Assembly (NCBI GenBank): GCA_039819665.1
Contig: JBCBRM010000025.1
Coordinates: forward strand, 55,820-119,819
Reading direction: 5' to 3'
DNA: 64,000 nt
From: JAWPMV01 sp039819665
GTDB lineage: Bacteria; Bacteroidota; Bacteroidia; J057
Shown: piece by piece, positions 35,672-43,596 of the stretch
Position numbering within the stretch: the first letter of the stretch is position 1
Layout: each line of letters opens with the position of its first letter
Translations under genes and position numbers: made by a program
The notes under the pieces: generated by a model
Told to the model about the DNA's origin: nothing
The model's database searches: none
What the model saw: only the letters and a program-made list of their open reading frames with translations

Positions 35672-35699
35672 AAAGAGCTATTCGAAAGAATAGCTCTTT
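35672..35699. terminator. Bidirectional terminator between tRNA-Pro and the beta-helix gene
   Basis: AAAGAGCTATTC and GAATAGCTCTTT form a perfect 12-bp stem with a GAAA tetraloop and T residues at the right side. It ends both the tRNA transcript and the convergent gene whose stop is at 35702. Confidence 0.88.
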
Positions 35700-35701
35700 T
35701 T

Positions 35702-37333
35702 CTATTGTAACTTCTGAAGACTTTTTTCTGCGTAAGGACCCGCAATGCTTTCTTTCCTACGCTTTTCCCCAAAGAAATCCCATACAGGAGGCTGGCAACG
35801 ACTCACCTCAAAATGTTTGAGGTTTTTAGTTGCCAAATAAACATCTCTCAAGATTTCGTAAGCATCATACTTGATGTTCTTCTCGGCAGGATTGTTTTGT
35901 CCATTTTTGAGTTGGGATTTTGACCCATATTTTTCCAGGGGCAAAAGATCTCTCGGCAAAATACCAGGGTCTTGACCGTAGTAATTATTGGTCGCTTGAG
36001 AAATGAGGGCCAGTTTGTCGGCTTTATTCCAGATCCATCTTCCATTATTGGGATTTCTCCAGGAATCATAAACCCAATCATGGAAAGAAGTACCTGAGCG
36101 TTCCTCCATATTTAGAACAGTTCGATTCTTTAGACTTGGTCCATTGATAAACATGACATTATCGTTTAACTCAAGACCTTTGGGAGGATTTTTCTCCCCG
36201 TAGCCCTGAAAATTGATGCCGACATTAGGTCCCTCAGGGGAATCTTCTCTGTCGTATCGAGCCAGTCCTATATTTCCGCAAAAACTATTATAATCCACGC
36301 TAGCAGTAAATTCTGAGCGGGAAGCAGATCGAACCGTTGCTGAAGTAGGGACACGACTGGACCAGGCTGAAAAATTATTGCGGAAATGGGCATTTGGTGT
36401 GAGGCTGTGAAATCCCCTCAGCCCACAATAGGCGGCAATATTGTTCTCAACCAGATAATGCTCTGCTGGCGCAATTCGGTCTTTGGAGATAAGTTTATAT
36501 TGTTCTTTTTGCCCCTTGTGATGATCAATGATTATCCCATTCCCATCACTAATATCCTGCAAATATTTTCCATTTCTTCTTAACTCCAGAGCATCCAGAA
36601 CCACATTATTTGCTACATAATATTGGATATCGTGTTTAAAGTTTATCTCCTTTGAGGTAAAAACGGCTTGTGAACCTCTGCTGAAATTGTCCCAAAGAGA
36701 AATACCACTGCAAAAGTCATTGCGCGTTACTGTACTTACGATATTTCCCACAATGGCATAATTATCTCCTCCATTGGCCTGGATGCCAGAGCAGCCTACA
36801 TGATGAACAAAGTTATTGAGGACCCGAACATTGGACGAGTTATTGATGAATATTCCAAAATTTTTCTGCGTATTTGCTTCCCAAAATTCTTGCGAACTTA
36901 ATTCAAAACCTTCAAACCAAATGTTGTTGGATCGGGTGATTTCAAAAACGTGATATTGATTGTTGTTGCTGATCTTGGCAGCAAAAGGAACCTCGGATCT
37001 AATGACAATCCATTTATTGCTCTTGGTCTTCTTGTCGAGTATATAAGGATGTTCGCGGTAAATGCCTGGTGCTACCACAATTTCATCTCCGTGTTGGGCT
37101 TTGTAAAGTGCTGTTTCTATCGTTTTGTAGGCACAGCCCTTTTTACAGACCCGAACCGTCCTTTGAGTTTTGGGTCTTTTGAAGAGTTTGGCAGGCAGGG
37201 GTACCTCTGACTTTTGAAAAGAAGTAGTGGATACAACATGCTGTATCTCCTCGGAATTCTTTTCAGAGAAAGCCATAAAGATGGCTGCTAAACCCAGGCA
37301 AAGCGTGAGAGAAATAATGGGAACGGTTTTCAT
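35702..37333 (-). CDS. Secreted right-handed beta-helix protein
   Basis: A 543-residue protein from the ATG at 37333 (MKTVPIISLTLCLGLAA). This start puts the signal peptide at the N terminus; the longer in-frame opening does not. YKTIETALYKAQHGDEIVVA and PGIYREHPYIL form the DUF1565-like opening of many beta-helix proteins. Stacked coils follow, with NNSSNVRVLNNFVHHVGCSG, GDNYAIVGNIVS and HYLVENNIAAYCGLRG typical of pectate-lyase-like right-handed helices. Catalytic residues cannot be assigned. A polysaccharide-binding or cleaving role outside the cell is likely. Confidence 0.82.
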   Translation of the reverse strand: MKTVPIISLTLCLGLAAIFMAFSEKNSEEIQHVVSTTSFQKSEVPLPAKLFKRPKTQRTVRVCKKGCAYKTIETALYKAQHGDEIVVAPGIYREHPYILDKKTKSNKWIVIRSEVPFAAKISNNNQYHVFEITRSNNIWFEGFELSSQEFWEANTQKNFGIFINNSSNVRVLNNFVHHVGCSGIQANGGDNYAIVGNIVSTVTRNDFCSGISLWDNFSRGSQAVFTSKEINFKHDIQYYVANNVVLDALELRRNGKYLQDISDGNGIIIDHHKGQKEQYKLISKDRIAPAEHYLVENNIAAYCGLRGFHSLTPNAHFRNNFSAWSSRVPTSATVRSASRSEFTASVDYNSFCGNIGLARYDREDSPEGPNVGINFQGYGEKNPPKGLELNDNVMFINGPSLKNRTVLNMEERSGTSFHDWVYDSWRNPNNGRWIWNKADKLALISQATNNYYGQDPGILPRDLLPLEKYGSKSQLKNGQNNPAEKNIKYDAYEILRDVYLATKNLKHFEVSRCQPPVWDFFGEKRRKESIAGPYAEKSLQKLQ

Positions 37334-37501
37334 GTAGCTTAGCGCAGATACTAGGTTAATAAGTACTTTACATGGAAGCACGAATTATCGTACCAAAGGT
37401 TACGTAAATTGCAAAATATGCTAGGATTTTTTCAAAATTTCATCTGTAGGAATCATATCCTAACGACTAAGCAGCTTCCTTCTCAAAATTTTGAAATTTT
37501 T

Positions 37502-37533
37502 TTTGTTTCAGGAATAATCTTTGCAGTAATTTG
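37502..37533 (+). promoter_or_regulatory. Candidate promoter for tRNA-Arg
   Basis: TTTG at 37502-37505 and TAATTTG at 37527-37533 (one base short of TAnnTTTG) are 21 bp apart, close to the Bacteroidota -33/-7 spacing, about 30 bp before the tRNA. An alternative -7 is TAATCTTTG at 37515-37523. Confidence 0.35.
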
Positions 37534-37563
37534 CAATCCGTTTTACGGAGTTCTTTATGTTTT

Positions 37564-37923
37564 GGTCCTGTAGCTCAACTGGATAGAGCAGCTGCCTTCA
37601 ATTGAAATTAGGAGCCTTTATGGGGAAAGAGAAACCCATAAAGTGGACAGCACTGTATCGGTGAAGGCTTCATTCCTTGTGGATATGCTAATACCGAGGA
37701 AACTTTCTGCTTGCGATAGCAAGCCAAGGTAATTCGAATGAGTAACTTACGTTACTGGTAGAATTACCGAAGACATTAGGGAGGTTCCGTAGAGGCCATA
37801 CGTGCTGCACCTGAAATGGTGAAGATATGGTCCAGACCATCAAATTTCCGCTTCGCGGAGAGTAGCGAAAGCTATAGTGGTACGCTAAGCAGCAGGTTCG
37901 GGGTTCGAGTCCCTGCGGGATCA
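37564..37923 (+). tRNA. tRNA-Arg (anticodon UCU), interrupted by a group I intron
   Basis: Exon 1 is 37564-37598 and exon 2 is 37885-37923, giving a mature tRNA of 74 nt. Acceptor GGTCCTG pairs with CGGGATC (two G-T pairs), discriminator A. The D-arm is GCTC/GAGC with A20 in the loop, an arginine identity base. The anticodon stem is GCTGC/GCAGC, and the rejoined loop CTT+CTAA reads UCU. The T-arm is CGGGG-TTCGAGT-CCCTG. The intron interrupts after U34, so anticodon bases lie on both sides. The 3' end of this gene is also the island's attachment site and is kept intact by the insertion. Confidence 0.9.
37599..37884 (+). ncRNA. Group I intron in tRNA-Arg(UCU)
   Basis: A 286-nt self-splicing-type intron with no internal homing endonuclease. 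The core is recognisable. P7 is formed by GGCCATA (37794-37800) and TATGGTCC (37826-37833), and between them lies P8 as CACC-TGAAAT-GGTG (37808-37821). Downstream is a P9-type hairpin TAGC-GAAA-GCTA (37863-37874) with a GNRA loop. Other helices include CTTGC-GATA-GCAAG and GGTAATTC...GAATTACC. The last intron base is G (37884), as group I splicing requires. The exact 5' boundary is ambiguous by one base, because a C occurs at both junctions, and P1 was not fully resolved by eye. Confidence 0.88.
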
Positions 37924-37924
37924 C
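37912..37924 (+). other. Left attachment site (attL core)
   Basis: The 13-bp sequence CCTGCGGGATCAC covers the tRNA-Arg acceptor 3' strand. It is repeated exactly at 63887-63899, about 26 kb away beside the integrase gene. This is the direct repeat expected from site-specific integration into a tRNA 3' end. Confidence 0.85.
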
Positions 37925-37937
37925 AGTTATTTAATAT

Positions 37938-37971
37938 AATCCTTTGGTAATCAGTAGATTATCAAAGGATT
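37938..37971 (+). terminator. Terminator after tRNA-Arg, inside the island
   Basis: AATCCTTTGGTAATC and GATTATCAAAGGATT pair around an AGTA loop with one mismatch, followed by TTTTTG. It supplies a terminator for the tRNA, whose original downstream region is now at the far end of the island. Confidence 0.8.
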
Positions 37972-37992
37972 TTTTGTTTTGGTGGAGTTATG

Positions 37993-38001
37993 GGTAGAGC
38001 T
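37993..38001 (+). promoter_or_regulatory. Integrase arm-type motif, left end
   Basis: GGTAGAGCT lies about 70 bp inside the left attachment site. The same motif is found five times (both orientations, some truncated to GGTAGAG) around the integrase start at the right end, at 63646-63775. Confidence 0.45.
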
Positions 38002-38077
38002 GTTTCGGGCTGGGCATACTATTTGTTAGCTATCTTTTTCTAGGTTTACTTAATTTAACTTTTCACCCAAACTTACT

Positions 38078-39142
38078 ATGAAGGAAAACACTACAGAAGA
38101 AGAGTATACTGAGGAGGCAATTAGAAGAGGAGAAAGAACCTATAAAGCTCTTTGTAAATTATTTTTTAAATCATTTAATCAGCAACCAGAGTCTTGGAGA
38201 GAGGAAATTGTTGAGAAGGCAGAGTTTTATATAGGTTTAGAATTTCATAAGATAAAAGAGGAATTAATCACCTCTCATGAGGATAAAGATTTTGATGATA
38301 TTATCAATCTTAAAAACGAAACCCCCCATTTTGATTATCAAGAACGAGTAAAACAAAGAAATACATTCTTTGAGAAATACGATAAATATAAACTAGTACT
38401 TGCTGAAAAAATTAGTATCCGTTCTCCCGAGATCGAGATTTTTATCAGAGATCTTTACATAAATCAGCCTGCCGATTTTCCTAAAGTTTTTGAACGGAAT
38501 TATGTTATGATTGGCGAGGATTTGGAAATAACATATTTACTCAATATTAAGCTAAATTTTATAAGAGCTTTTCTAGTTAGGCTTCTAGATTATTATATCG
38601 AAACTACAAATGATTCAATAAAAAAGCTCAGCCGTGTAGAAGCAGCTGAGTTGCTAATTACATACTATCAAGCTAGTATTGATAATAAGGAAACGAAATT
38701 GAACCTCCTTTCAAATCTTGTTTTTACAGAGTTTAAAATCAATATATCTAAAGAAACTAGCGACTTATATGCAAGTGAAATAATCAATATTCTTCAAGAA
38801 AGAATTTTATCTGATAAAGAAGTAAAAACTCCTAGAAAATATTCTAATAAAAGGAAAGAGGAAAATGGGCTGACAGTAAAGCAAACCTGCATTATTTCCT
38901 ATTATCTTCAGAAACATGCAGTTTTTAGTCCAAAAGCTTCTTCTAATCAGATAGGGAGAGCTATGTCCGAATTGACAGGATATAATGAAAGAAATTTAAG
39001 AAATCTTGAAGCTAGTTACATTGAGCAGTACCTTGAGGAAGGGGGGAATTCTCGGATGAAATATGGAAATGCTTATTCTGTAATTGATATTCTTGACTCT
39101 ATTAAAAAATCTATTTTAGAAGATTTAGAGGAAATAAAATAA
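38078..39142 (+). CDS. Hypothetical island protein
   Basis: A 354-residue charged, mostly helical cytoplasmic protein, not recognised. It has no membrane segment or metal motif. The C-terminal 90 residues (KQTCIISYYLQKHAVFSPK, SNQIGRAMSELTGYNERNLR) look like a compact helical domain. Such proteins are often found near the integration end of Bacteroidota mobile elements, which is association only. Low G and C content. A perfect 18-bp palindrome follows the stop and separates it from the next operon. Confidence 0.65.
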   Translation: MKENTTEEEYTEEAIRRGERTYKALCKLFFKSFNQQPESWREEIVEKAEFYIGLEFHKIKEELITSHEDKDFDDIINLKNETPHFDYQERVKQRNTFFEKYDKYKLVLAEKISIRSPEIEIFIRDLYINQPADFPKVFERNYVMIGEDLEITYLLNIKLNFIRAFLVRLLDYYIETTNDSIKKLSRVEAAELLITYYQASIDNKETKLNLLSNLVFTEFKINISKETSDLYASEIINILQERILSDKEVKTPRKYSNKRKEENGLTVKQTCIISYYLQKHAVFSPKASSNQIGRAMSELTGYNERNLRNLEASYIEQYLEEGGNSRMKYGNAYSVIDILDSIKKSILEDLEEIK

Positions 39143-39147
39143 AATTG

Positions 39148-39165
39148 GGTCACCCATGGGTGACC
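39148..39165. terminator. Perfect 18-bp palindrome after the first island gene
   Basis: GGTCACCCATGGGTGACC is a perfect palindrome flanked by AAAATTG and TTATTTT, 6 bp after the stop at 39142. As RNA it gives a stem with a tight loop, and as DNA it could be an operator for the operon that starts at 39196. A terminator is the simpler reading. Confidence 0.55.
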
Positions 39166-39195
39166 TTATTTTATCTTCTCTTCCGATAATTGAGC

Positions 39196-39519
39196 ATGTC
39201 AAAAACTAAAAAACAAAACATGCAAAATGAGGGAGAACAGATCTTTACATCTATACCCTTTCCTACTCTTATAAAGGCAATAAGGTCTGCCTTGAATGAA
39301 GAGATTTCTGAAATAATAGATCATCAGAAGTATGAACCTCTAGTCAAAGCAGATGAAGCCTGTAAGATTTTAGGTATCTCTAAAGTAACCTTACTAAGCT
39401 GGCGAAAAAAAGGCCTAGTTCCCTTTCATAAACTCAATTCACGTATCTACTACAAAAAATCTGAGCTTCTTGCAGCACTGGAGCAAGCTCCTAATCGAAA
39501 AGGGAGGAGAAGGTCATGA
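39196..39519 (+). CDS. MerR/AlpA-like helix-turn-helix protein
   Basis: A 107-residue DNA-binding protein from the ATG at 39196; a TTG two codons upstream is possible. The C-terminal half is the helix_turn_helix_17 type found in excisionases: VKADEACKILGISKVTLLSW then RKKGLVPFHKLNSRIYYKKS. The family binds att or promoter DNA in mobile elements, as excision factor or activator. It is first in a four-gene operon and overlaps the next gene by 4 bp (ATGA). Confidence 0.8.
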   Translation: MSKTKKQNMQNEGEQIFTSIPFPTLIKAIRSALNEEISEIIDHQKYEPLVKADEACKILGISKVTLLSWRKKGLVPFHKLNSRIYYKKSELLAALEQAPNRKGRRRS

Positions 39520-39851
39520 AAAATCGACATGGCTGTCCCATTGACATACTTGAGAACTTAATTTTCGAAGAAAGGGAAAGGCTCAAAGATTATCGATCCT
39601 CCGAAAAATCGAAAGAACGCTATGTTAACCGATTAAAAAATCTCATATCCACCTTAGAACTTGTGGTAATTCTCTTAAAGAATATCAAATACCTTAAGTT
39701 ATGGGAAAAATTGGATAGGGAAATCCAAGAAAGTGAAGCCAAAGATCCTAACCTCACGGGACATAGCATTCACATTCGGACTAAGCCAGGAAAAAGAAGA
39801 AATTCTTTCTTTGATATTGATCTACGGTATAGGGAAAGGAGAAGAATATGA
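39516..39851 (+). CDS. Hypothetical protein in the replication-like operon
   Basis: A 111-residue basic protein, unrecognised. It is largely helical (ENLIFEERERLKDYRSSEK, LKNLISTLELVVILLKNIKY) with a basic tail (GKRRNSFFDI, YRERRRI). Both its start and its stop overlap the neighbours by 4 bp, so it is translationally coupled to the HTH protein before it and the replication-like protein after it. That supports a role in the same process. Confidence 0.7.
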   Translation: MKNRHGCPIDILENLIFEERERLKDYRSSEKSKERYVNRLKNLISTLELVVILLKNIKYLKLWEKLDREIQESEAKDPNLTGHSIHIRTKPGKRRNSFFDIDLRYRERRRI

Positions 39852-40618
39852 TCTATAAGAAAAATAATAAGGCTCCAGGCACTTTCTCCGTAATCGCTAA
39901 ACATGTAATCGAAGATAAGCGTCTCAGTGCTCAGGAGAGAGGAATTCTGATTTATTTACTTTCTAAACCGTCAGATTGGGAGGTAAATATTAAAGATTTG
40001 ATTAGGCAAGGACTTGGTGGTCGATCATCTGTTCAAAAGGCGATGAAGAGCCTTGTTACATTCGGATATGCTGAATTAAAAAGGTGTAAAGATCCCAATA
40101 ATCCAGGAAGGTTTTTAGGGAGTAGATACCATATCTACGAGGATCCCAAAAACCGGGAGAGGGAAATCCTGGCTGCCGGAAAAACTGACAGTCGGGAAAG
40201 CCGAGAACCGAGAAAATCGACCACCTCGAAAGCGAGCTGTATACTTAAAAATGAAGTATTACTAAAAAATAATACAATACATAAACAAACTCATACCAAA
40301 GCGAGCTTTCAAAAATTTTTGGAAATATATGAAGTCAATGAATCGGATTCTCTTTACAAGATTTGGGAGAAAATTCCTGTAGATGATTATGATAAGATTC
40401 TAGAACATGCAGCAAAATATATTCCGGCAAATTCAAATAAGAGATATCGAAAATTGGCTCAAAATTATTTAAAACAAGAAACTTGGAAACAAGAAATAAT
40501 AGATAGAAATCATGAAGAAAATACAAACAATGGAAGAGCGAGTGGACCAACTAAGAGCAGCAATGCTCGCTCGCATTCCCGAGCAAAGCTCAAAAAAACA
40601 GGATTTAAAACCTGTTAA
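39848..40618 (+). CDS. Helix-turn-helix protein, replication-organiser-like
   Basis: A 256-residue protein. The N-terminal winged-helix domain (ERGILIYLLSKPSDWEVNIK, GGRSSVQKAMKSLVTFGYAE) is the HTH_36 type common in phage and plasmid replication initiators and DnaD-like organisers. A basic linker (ESREPRKSTTSKA) and a helical C-terminal part follow, then a Ser/Asn/Lys-rich tail. It directly precedes a DnaC-like ATPase gene and overlaps it by 107 bp in another frame, so it probably marks the origin for helicase loading. Assignment rests on domain pattern and context. Confidence 0.72.
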   Translation: MIYKKNNKAPGTFSVIAKHVIEDKRLSAQERGILIYLLSKPSDWEVNIKDLIRQGLGGRSSVQKAMKSLVTFGYAELKRCKDPNNPGRFLGSRYHIYEDPKNREREILAAGKTDSRESREPRKSTTSKASCILKNEVLLKNNTIHKQTHTKASFQKFLEIYEVNESDSLYKIWEKIPVDDYDKILEHAAKYIPANSNKRYRKLAQNYLKQETWKQEIIDRNHEENTNNGRASGPTKSSNARSHSRAKLKKTGFKTC

Positions 40619-41252
40619 GTCAGTAGATTATGATCGCTTATTTTTGGAATACAAAGCTTCTTACATGGCATTTATGAACATTAAGATTCCAGGTTTTGAG
40701 GTAGATGAGCAAAATGAAAGACAAATAGATGCGCTTGTTATGTACTTCGCTAAGCATCCTGACTTTCTTGAATTGGACTTTATCGAAAAACCTTCTTTTG
40801 AAAAGGGATTGATGCTGTTAGGGGGACTAGGAACAGGAAAAACTTGGAGTTTATGGGCTTTTAGGTCTATAGGCCAGTTTCCAATTATCCCTTGCCATGA
40901 AATTCCGATGGAAGTCCAAAAAGATGATATTCCGGTCCTAGTTAAATATGGGAAAAAGTCCTATAAAATGAAGGAGGGCTTAATCAGAGATATAAAACGC
41001 CCCCTAACTAAGGCCTTTGATGATTTAGGGGCTGAAATTTCGAATGGATTTAAAAGTTATGGTACTGATATCAATGTGATGAGGTCAATTTTATTAGCTC
41101 GATATGAAGGGTTTTGTCAGCATGGTATGATCACCCATTTGACTACTAATTTCGATGCGAATCGAATTCGGGAAGTCTATGGGGATGATATAAGGTCAAG
41201 ATTTCGGGAAATGTTTAATCAGATTCTTTTTGAGGGGGAGGAACGAAGGTGA
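40512..41252 (+). CDS. DnaC/IstB-like ATPase (putative helicase loader)
   Basis: A 246-residue AAA+ type ATPase. The Walker A is GGLGTGKT (104-111) in LMLLGGLGTGKTWSLWAF. The Walker B region is degenerate around RPLTKAFDDLGAEI. Sensor I is THLTTNFDANRIREVYG, and RSRFREMFNQI resembles the DnaC arginine-finger end. The ATG at 40512 overlaps the previous gene by 107 bp; an internal ATG at 40530 is an alternative. With the HTH protein before it, this is the pattern of initiator plus helicase loader in phages and plasmids. Confidence 0.8.
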   Translation: MKKIQTMEERVDQLRAAMLARIPEQSSKKQDLKPVKSVDYDRLFLEYKASYMAFMNIKIPGFEVDEQNERQIDALVMYFAKHPDFLELDFIEKPSFEKGLMLLGGLGTGKTWSLWAFRSIGQFPIIPCHEIPMEVQKDDIPVLVKYGKKSYKMKEGLIRDIKRPLTKAFDDLGAEISNGFKSYGTDINVMRSILLARYEGFCQHGMITHLTTNFDANRIREVYGDDIRSRFREMFNQILFEGEERR

Positions 41253-41270
41253 TCTCAGTAGGCTTGTTGC

Positions 41271-41954
41271 TTATACCACTTCAAACTCCTCGCCTACATC
41301 AAATTTACCAACTTGCTTAAAGCCTCTCTCATGAGTATAAGCTTTCTTGGAATGATGTGCATTGCAATTGGTAAGTAAGCTATTTAGAGTGATGGTCTTG
41401 AATTCGTTGAACTTAATTATCCCAGGTTCGACTTTATTTACTTCTAAATCGATTAATACCATCCCAAAGTTTCTTAATTCTTTCATTTTGAGACTTTGAT
41501 CACTCTTGATGGTATATTTTGCATCTAAAATAAACACAACGTCTTTAGGAAAAGGTCTGTCAGAGGCTTCTGATAATTGAAATGAAATATCTGGTGTTGC
41601 TCCATTTTCATCAAGTTCGGTATGTATTCGAGTGCCCAAACATACTTGGAATAAAGGGGTATTTGTTTCCTTGTCGTGAAGCCAAAATTTTGACCATCCT
41701 TTTTTATTGGCAGGTGCCTTAGGAAACATATTTTCCTGAACGTCAAATCGGATTTTATAAGACTGGGATAAATCTTTCAGAATACGCATGAGGCAGTAAA
41801 ACTCATATATGTAATTCGTTTCAGTTTGTCCATCAATATGACCAAAAGGTTCTTTGCTATTATTCCAGACATTTACATCAGCCAGAAATTCCGAATAGTC
41901 TTTGATGGCTTGATTTAAATCTGATATGTGGGATCGAGTCTCTAAGATCGGCAT
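41271..41954 (-). CDS. PD-(D/E)XK nuclease-like protein of a two-gene unit
   Basis: A 227-residue protein, not assignable to a named family by eye. The middle has the restriction-endonuclease-fold signature: ATPDISFQL, then after a short loop PKDVVFILDAKY, that is D...D-x-K with Tyr next. An upstream Glu (TNYIYEFYCLM) could be the helix-A acid. The start abuts the stop of the gene at 41954-42865 (shared base), so the pair is translationally coupled. It converges with the DnaC-like gene and sits between it and the restriction operon. A DNA-cutting defence subunit is the best inference. Confidence 0.6.
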   Translation of the reverse strand: MPILETRSHISDLNQAIKDYSEFLADVNVWNNSKEPFGHIDGQTETNYIYEFYCLMRILKDLSQSYKIRFDVQENMFPKAPANKKGWSKFWLHDKETNTPLFQVCLGTRIHTELDENGATPDISFQLSEASDRPFPKDVVFILDAKYTIKSDQSLKMKELRNFGMVLIDLEVNKVEPGIIKFNEFKTITLNSLLTNCNAHHSKKAYTHERGFKQVGKFDVGEEFEVV

Positions 41955-42865
41955 TAGCTTAAAATTATGGGCCAGTCTAATTCTCTAAACTTTTTAGAAT
42001 TGGAAAATATTTGGTCGGATTCTAAGGAGGATACCTGGGTTTCTAAATAATCAAGGAAATTGGGTTCTATTTTTGAGTCTACTTCCTGGCTTACGAGAGT
42101 GTTTTGTGTATCATGTTTATTCAGGAAGGTTTCTACTATTTCTACTTGATTTGAAATTGTGTCAGCTTTGACCTTTAGGGTATTCTCGCTCTCTTTTTGG
42201 AAGGTGGTCTGTTCCGTTATCTGATCATAATTGACAATTTCCTTAAATAAGGAAAAGGCTTCGCGAAGTTGTCTGGCTGGTTGAATAATAATGATCTTGA
42301 TATAATTTGAAAGCCTATTATATGCTTCTATATAGTTTTTATCCTTTACTAGAAAAGCTTCAGGATCATCTGAAACATAGTGTCGAATGAAGTTTATTCT
42401 ATGAGTCAATTCCATAGAATTAATGAGTCGTCCAAAGGCTGTCCTGGCAATGTAGATTCTTCCTTCTCTGATGGTTTCAAAATCGAATTCATCAATATTC
42501 GAATAGGATCTATTAAAGTGTTTTTCTGGAGATAAATAATTAGTGATTCTCTTTAAGCTATATGCAAAATCAGCCAGTTGATTGTTTATTTGAAGTTTAC
42601 CTTCAGATCGAAGTTCAATCTTGAAGACAAATGCTAGTTCTTGTATGGAATCATCTTTTATTTTCTCAATTTTTTCAACTGAACCAAAATGGGTAAAAAC
42701 TGCATCTAATTCCTCATTCTGAAGAGCTATAAATTTGTCTCCTGCCTGGATGCTGACATTCCTTCTAATATGAAGCTCTATCGTAGAAATTTTGATATCT
42801 AAGAAAGAATTACTCCGATTCTTCCAATGATGATTTCCAAAATTGAAAACAAAATGATTTGGCAT
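41954..42865 (-). CDS. Partner protein of the PD-(D/E)XK unit
   Basis: A 303-residue soluble protein, unrecognised. The N-terminal 110 residues are beta-rich (IQAGDKFIALQNEELDAVF, THFGSVEKIEKI) in a way that recalls PUA/EVE-like modified-base readers, but this is a weak impression. The rest is helical, with a stretch likely to form coiled coil near TISNQVEIVETFLNKHD. Coupling to the nuclease-like gene suggests a recognition or regulatory subunit. Confidence 0.55.
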   Translation of the reverse strand: MPNHFVFNFGNHHWKNRSNSFLDIKISTIELHIRRNVSIQAGDKFIALQNEELDAVFTHFGSVEKIEKIKDDSIQELAFVFKIELRSEGKLQINNQLADFAYSLKRITNYLSPEKHFNRSYSNIDEFDFETIREGRIYIARTAFGRLINSMELTHRINFIRHYVSDDPEAFLVKDKNYIEAYNRLSNYIKIIIIQPARQLREAFSLFKEIVNYDQITEQTTFQKESENTLKVKADTISNQVEIVETFLNKHDTQNTLVSQEVDSKIEPNFLDYLETQVSSLESDQIFSNSKKFRELDWPIILS

Positions 42866-42903
42866 GGTAGCTTAAATAATGGAGTCCAAATCTTAAAAAC
42901 TAT

Positions 42904-43596
42904 TTACACCCTCACCCAATATAGCCTTTCATCCAACTCCTTCCAATTCGGAGCATGCTTTGACAGCTCCGCCCAAAACGCCCGGGAGTGATTCTTGATT
43001 TTTGTGTGGACCAACTCATGTACGATGAGATAATCAATCAAAGAAAAAGGAAGCTTGATAGCATCTATATTGATGATGATGTTATTCTGCGGAGTGCAAC
43101 TGCCCCAGCGTTTTTCGAGCTTCCGGAATTTGAGCTGCTGGTAGCTGAGTCCTGTTTCTTTTGAAAGCTTGCGAACCCGAGGAGCGATTTTTTCCTGGGC
43201 CTTACTGCGAAAGAAGTTTTCTAAAGCCGCTTTGATGTTTGCTTGCTGATCCTGCTGATCAGGAATCACAACTTTAAATTTCGAATGGGTGAAGTCGATG
43301 CGTACTTCTGAGATGTCAGGCTTGGAGAATACTTCCACATAATACCTGCGCCCCAGATACTGGATACGCGAACCCGTAACGATATCGTCTTCGGCTATGG
43401 ATTTGACAAGCTCCAATTTCTCGATGATCCATCGAGCTTTTTTAAGGATGAGGGCCTGGGATTTTTCCAGGCTGAGAGGCTCTCCTTTGAGAATGACGCC
43501 TTCTCCCTTTTGCACACTGATATAATGGGATTTCAAGCCCCTCTTTTCAAGTATGCTAAATTCTATGGTACGCTCTCCGTATTGGACACTAGGCAT
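42904..43596 (-). CDS. YgjP-type zinc metallopeptidase (DUF45)
   Basis: A 230-residue protein with the HExxH-type motif HELVH in LIDYLIVHELVHTKIKNHSR, followed by AFWAELSKHAPNWKELDERL, the usual end of the DUF45/WLM-like family. KLEKRWGSCTPQNNIIIN is another family hallmark. It overlaps the start of hsdR by 8 bp, so it is coupled to the restriction operon as its last gene. YgjP-like genes are frequent next to type I restriction loci; the role there is not established. Confidence 0.88.
   Translation of the reverse strand: MPSVQYGERTIEFSILEKRGLKSHYISVQKGEGVILKGEPLSLEKSQALILKKARWIIEKLELVKSIAEDDIVTGSRIQYLGRRYYVEVFSKPDISEVRIDFTHSKFKVVIPDQQDQQANIKAALENFFRSKAQEKIAPRVRKLSKETGLSYQQLKFRKLEKRWGSCTPQNNIIINIDAIKLPFSLIDYLIVHELVHTKIKNHSRAFWAELSKHAPNWKELDERLYWVRV

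Noticed and set aside
37688..37924. Minus-strand 78-codon open frame starting MIPQGLEPRTC
   Set aside because: It covers the tRNA-Arg 3' half and the group I intron. The opening is the usual false translation of a tRNA T-arm on the reverse strand.
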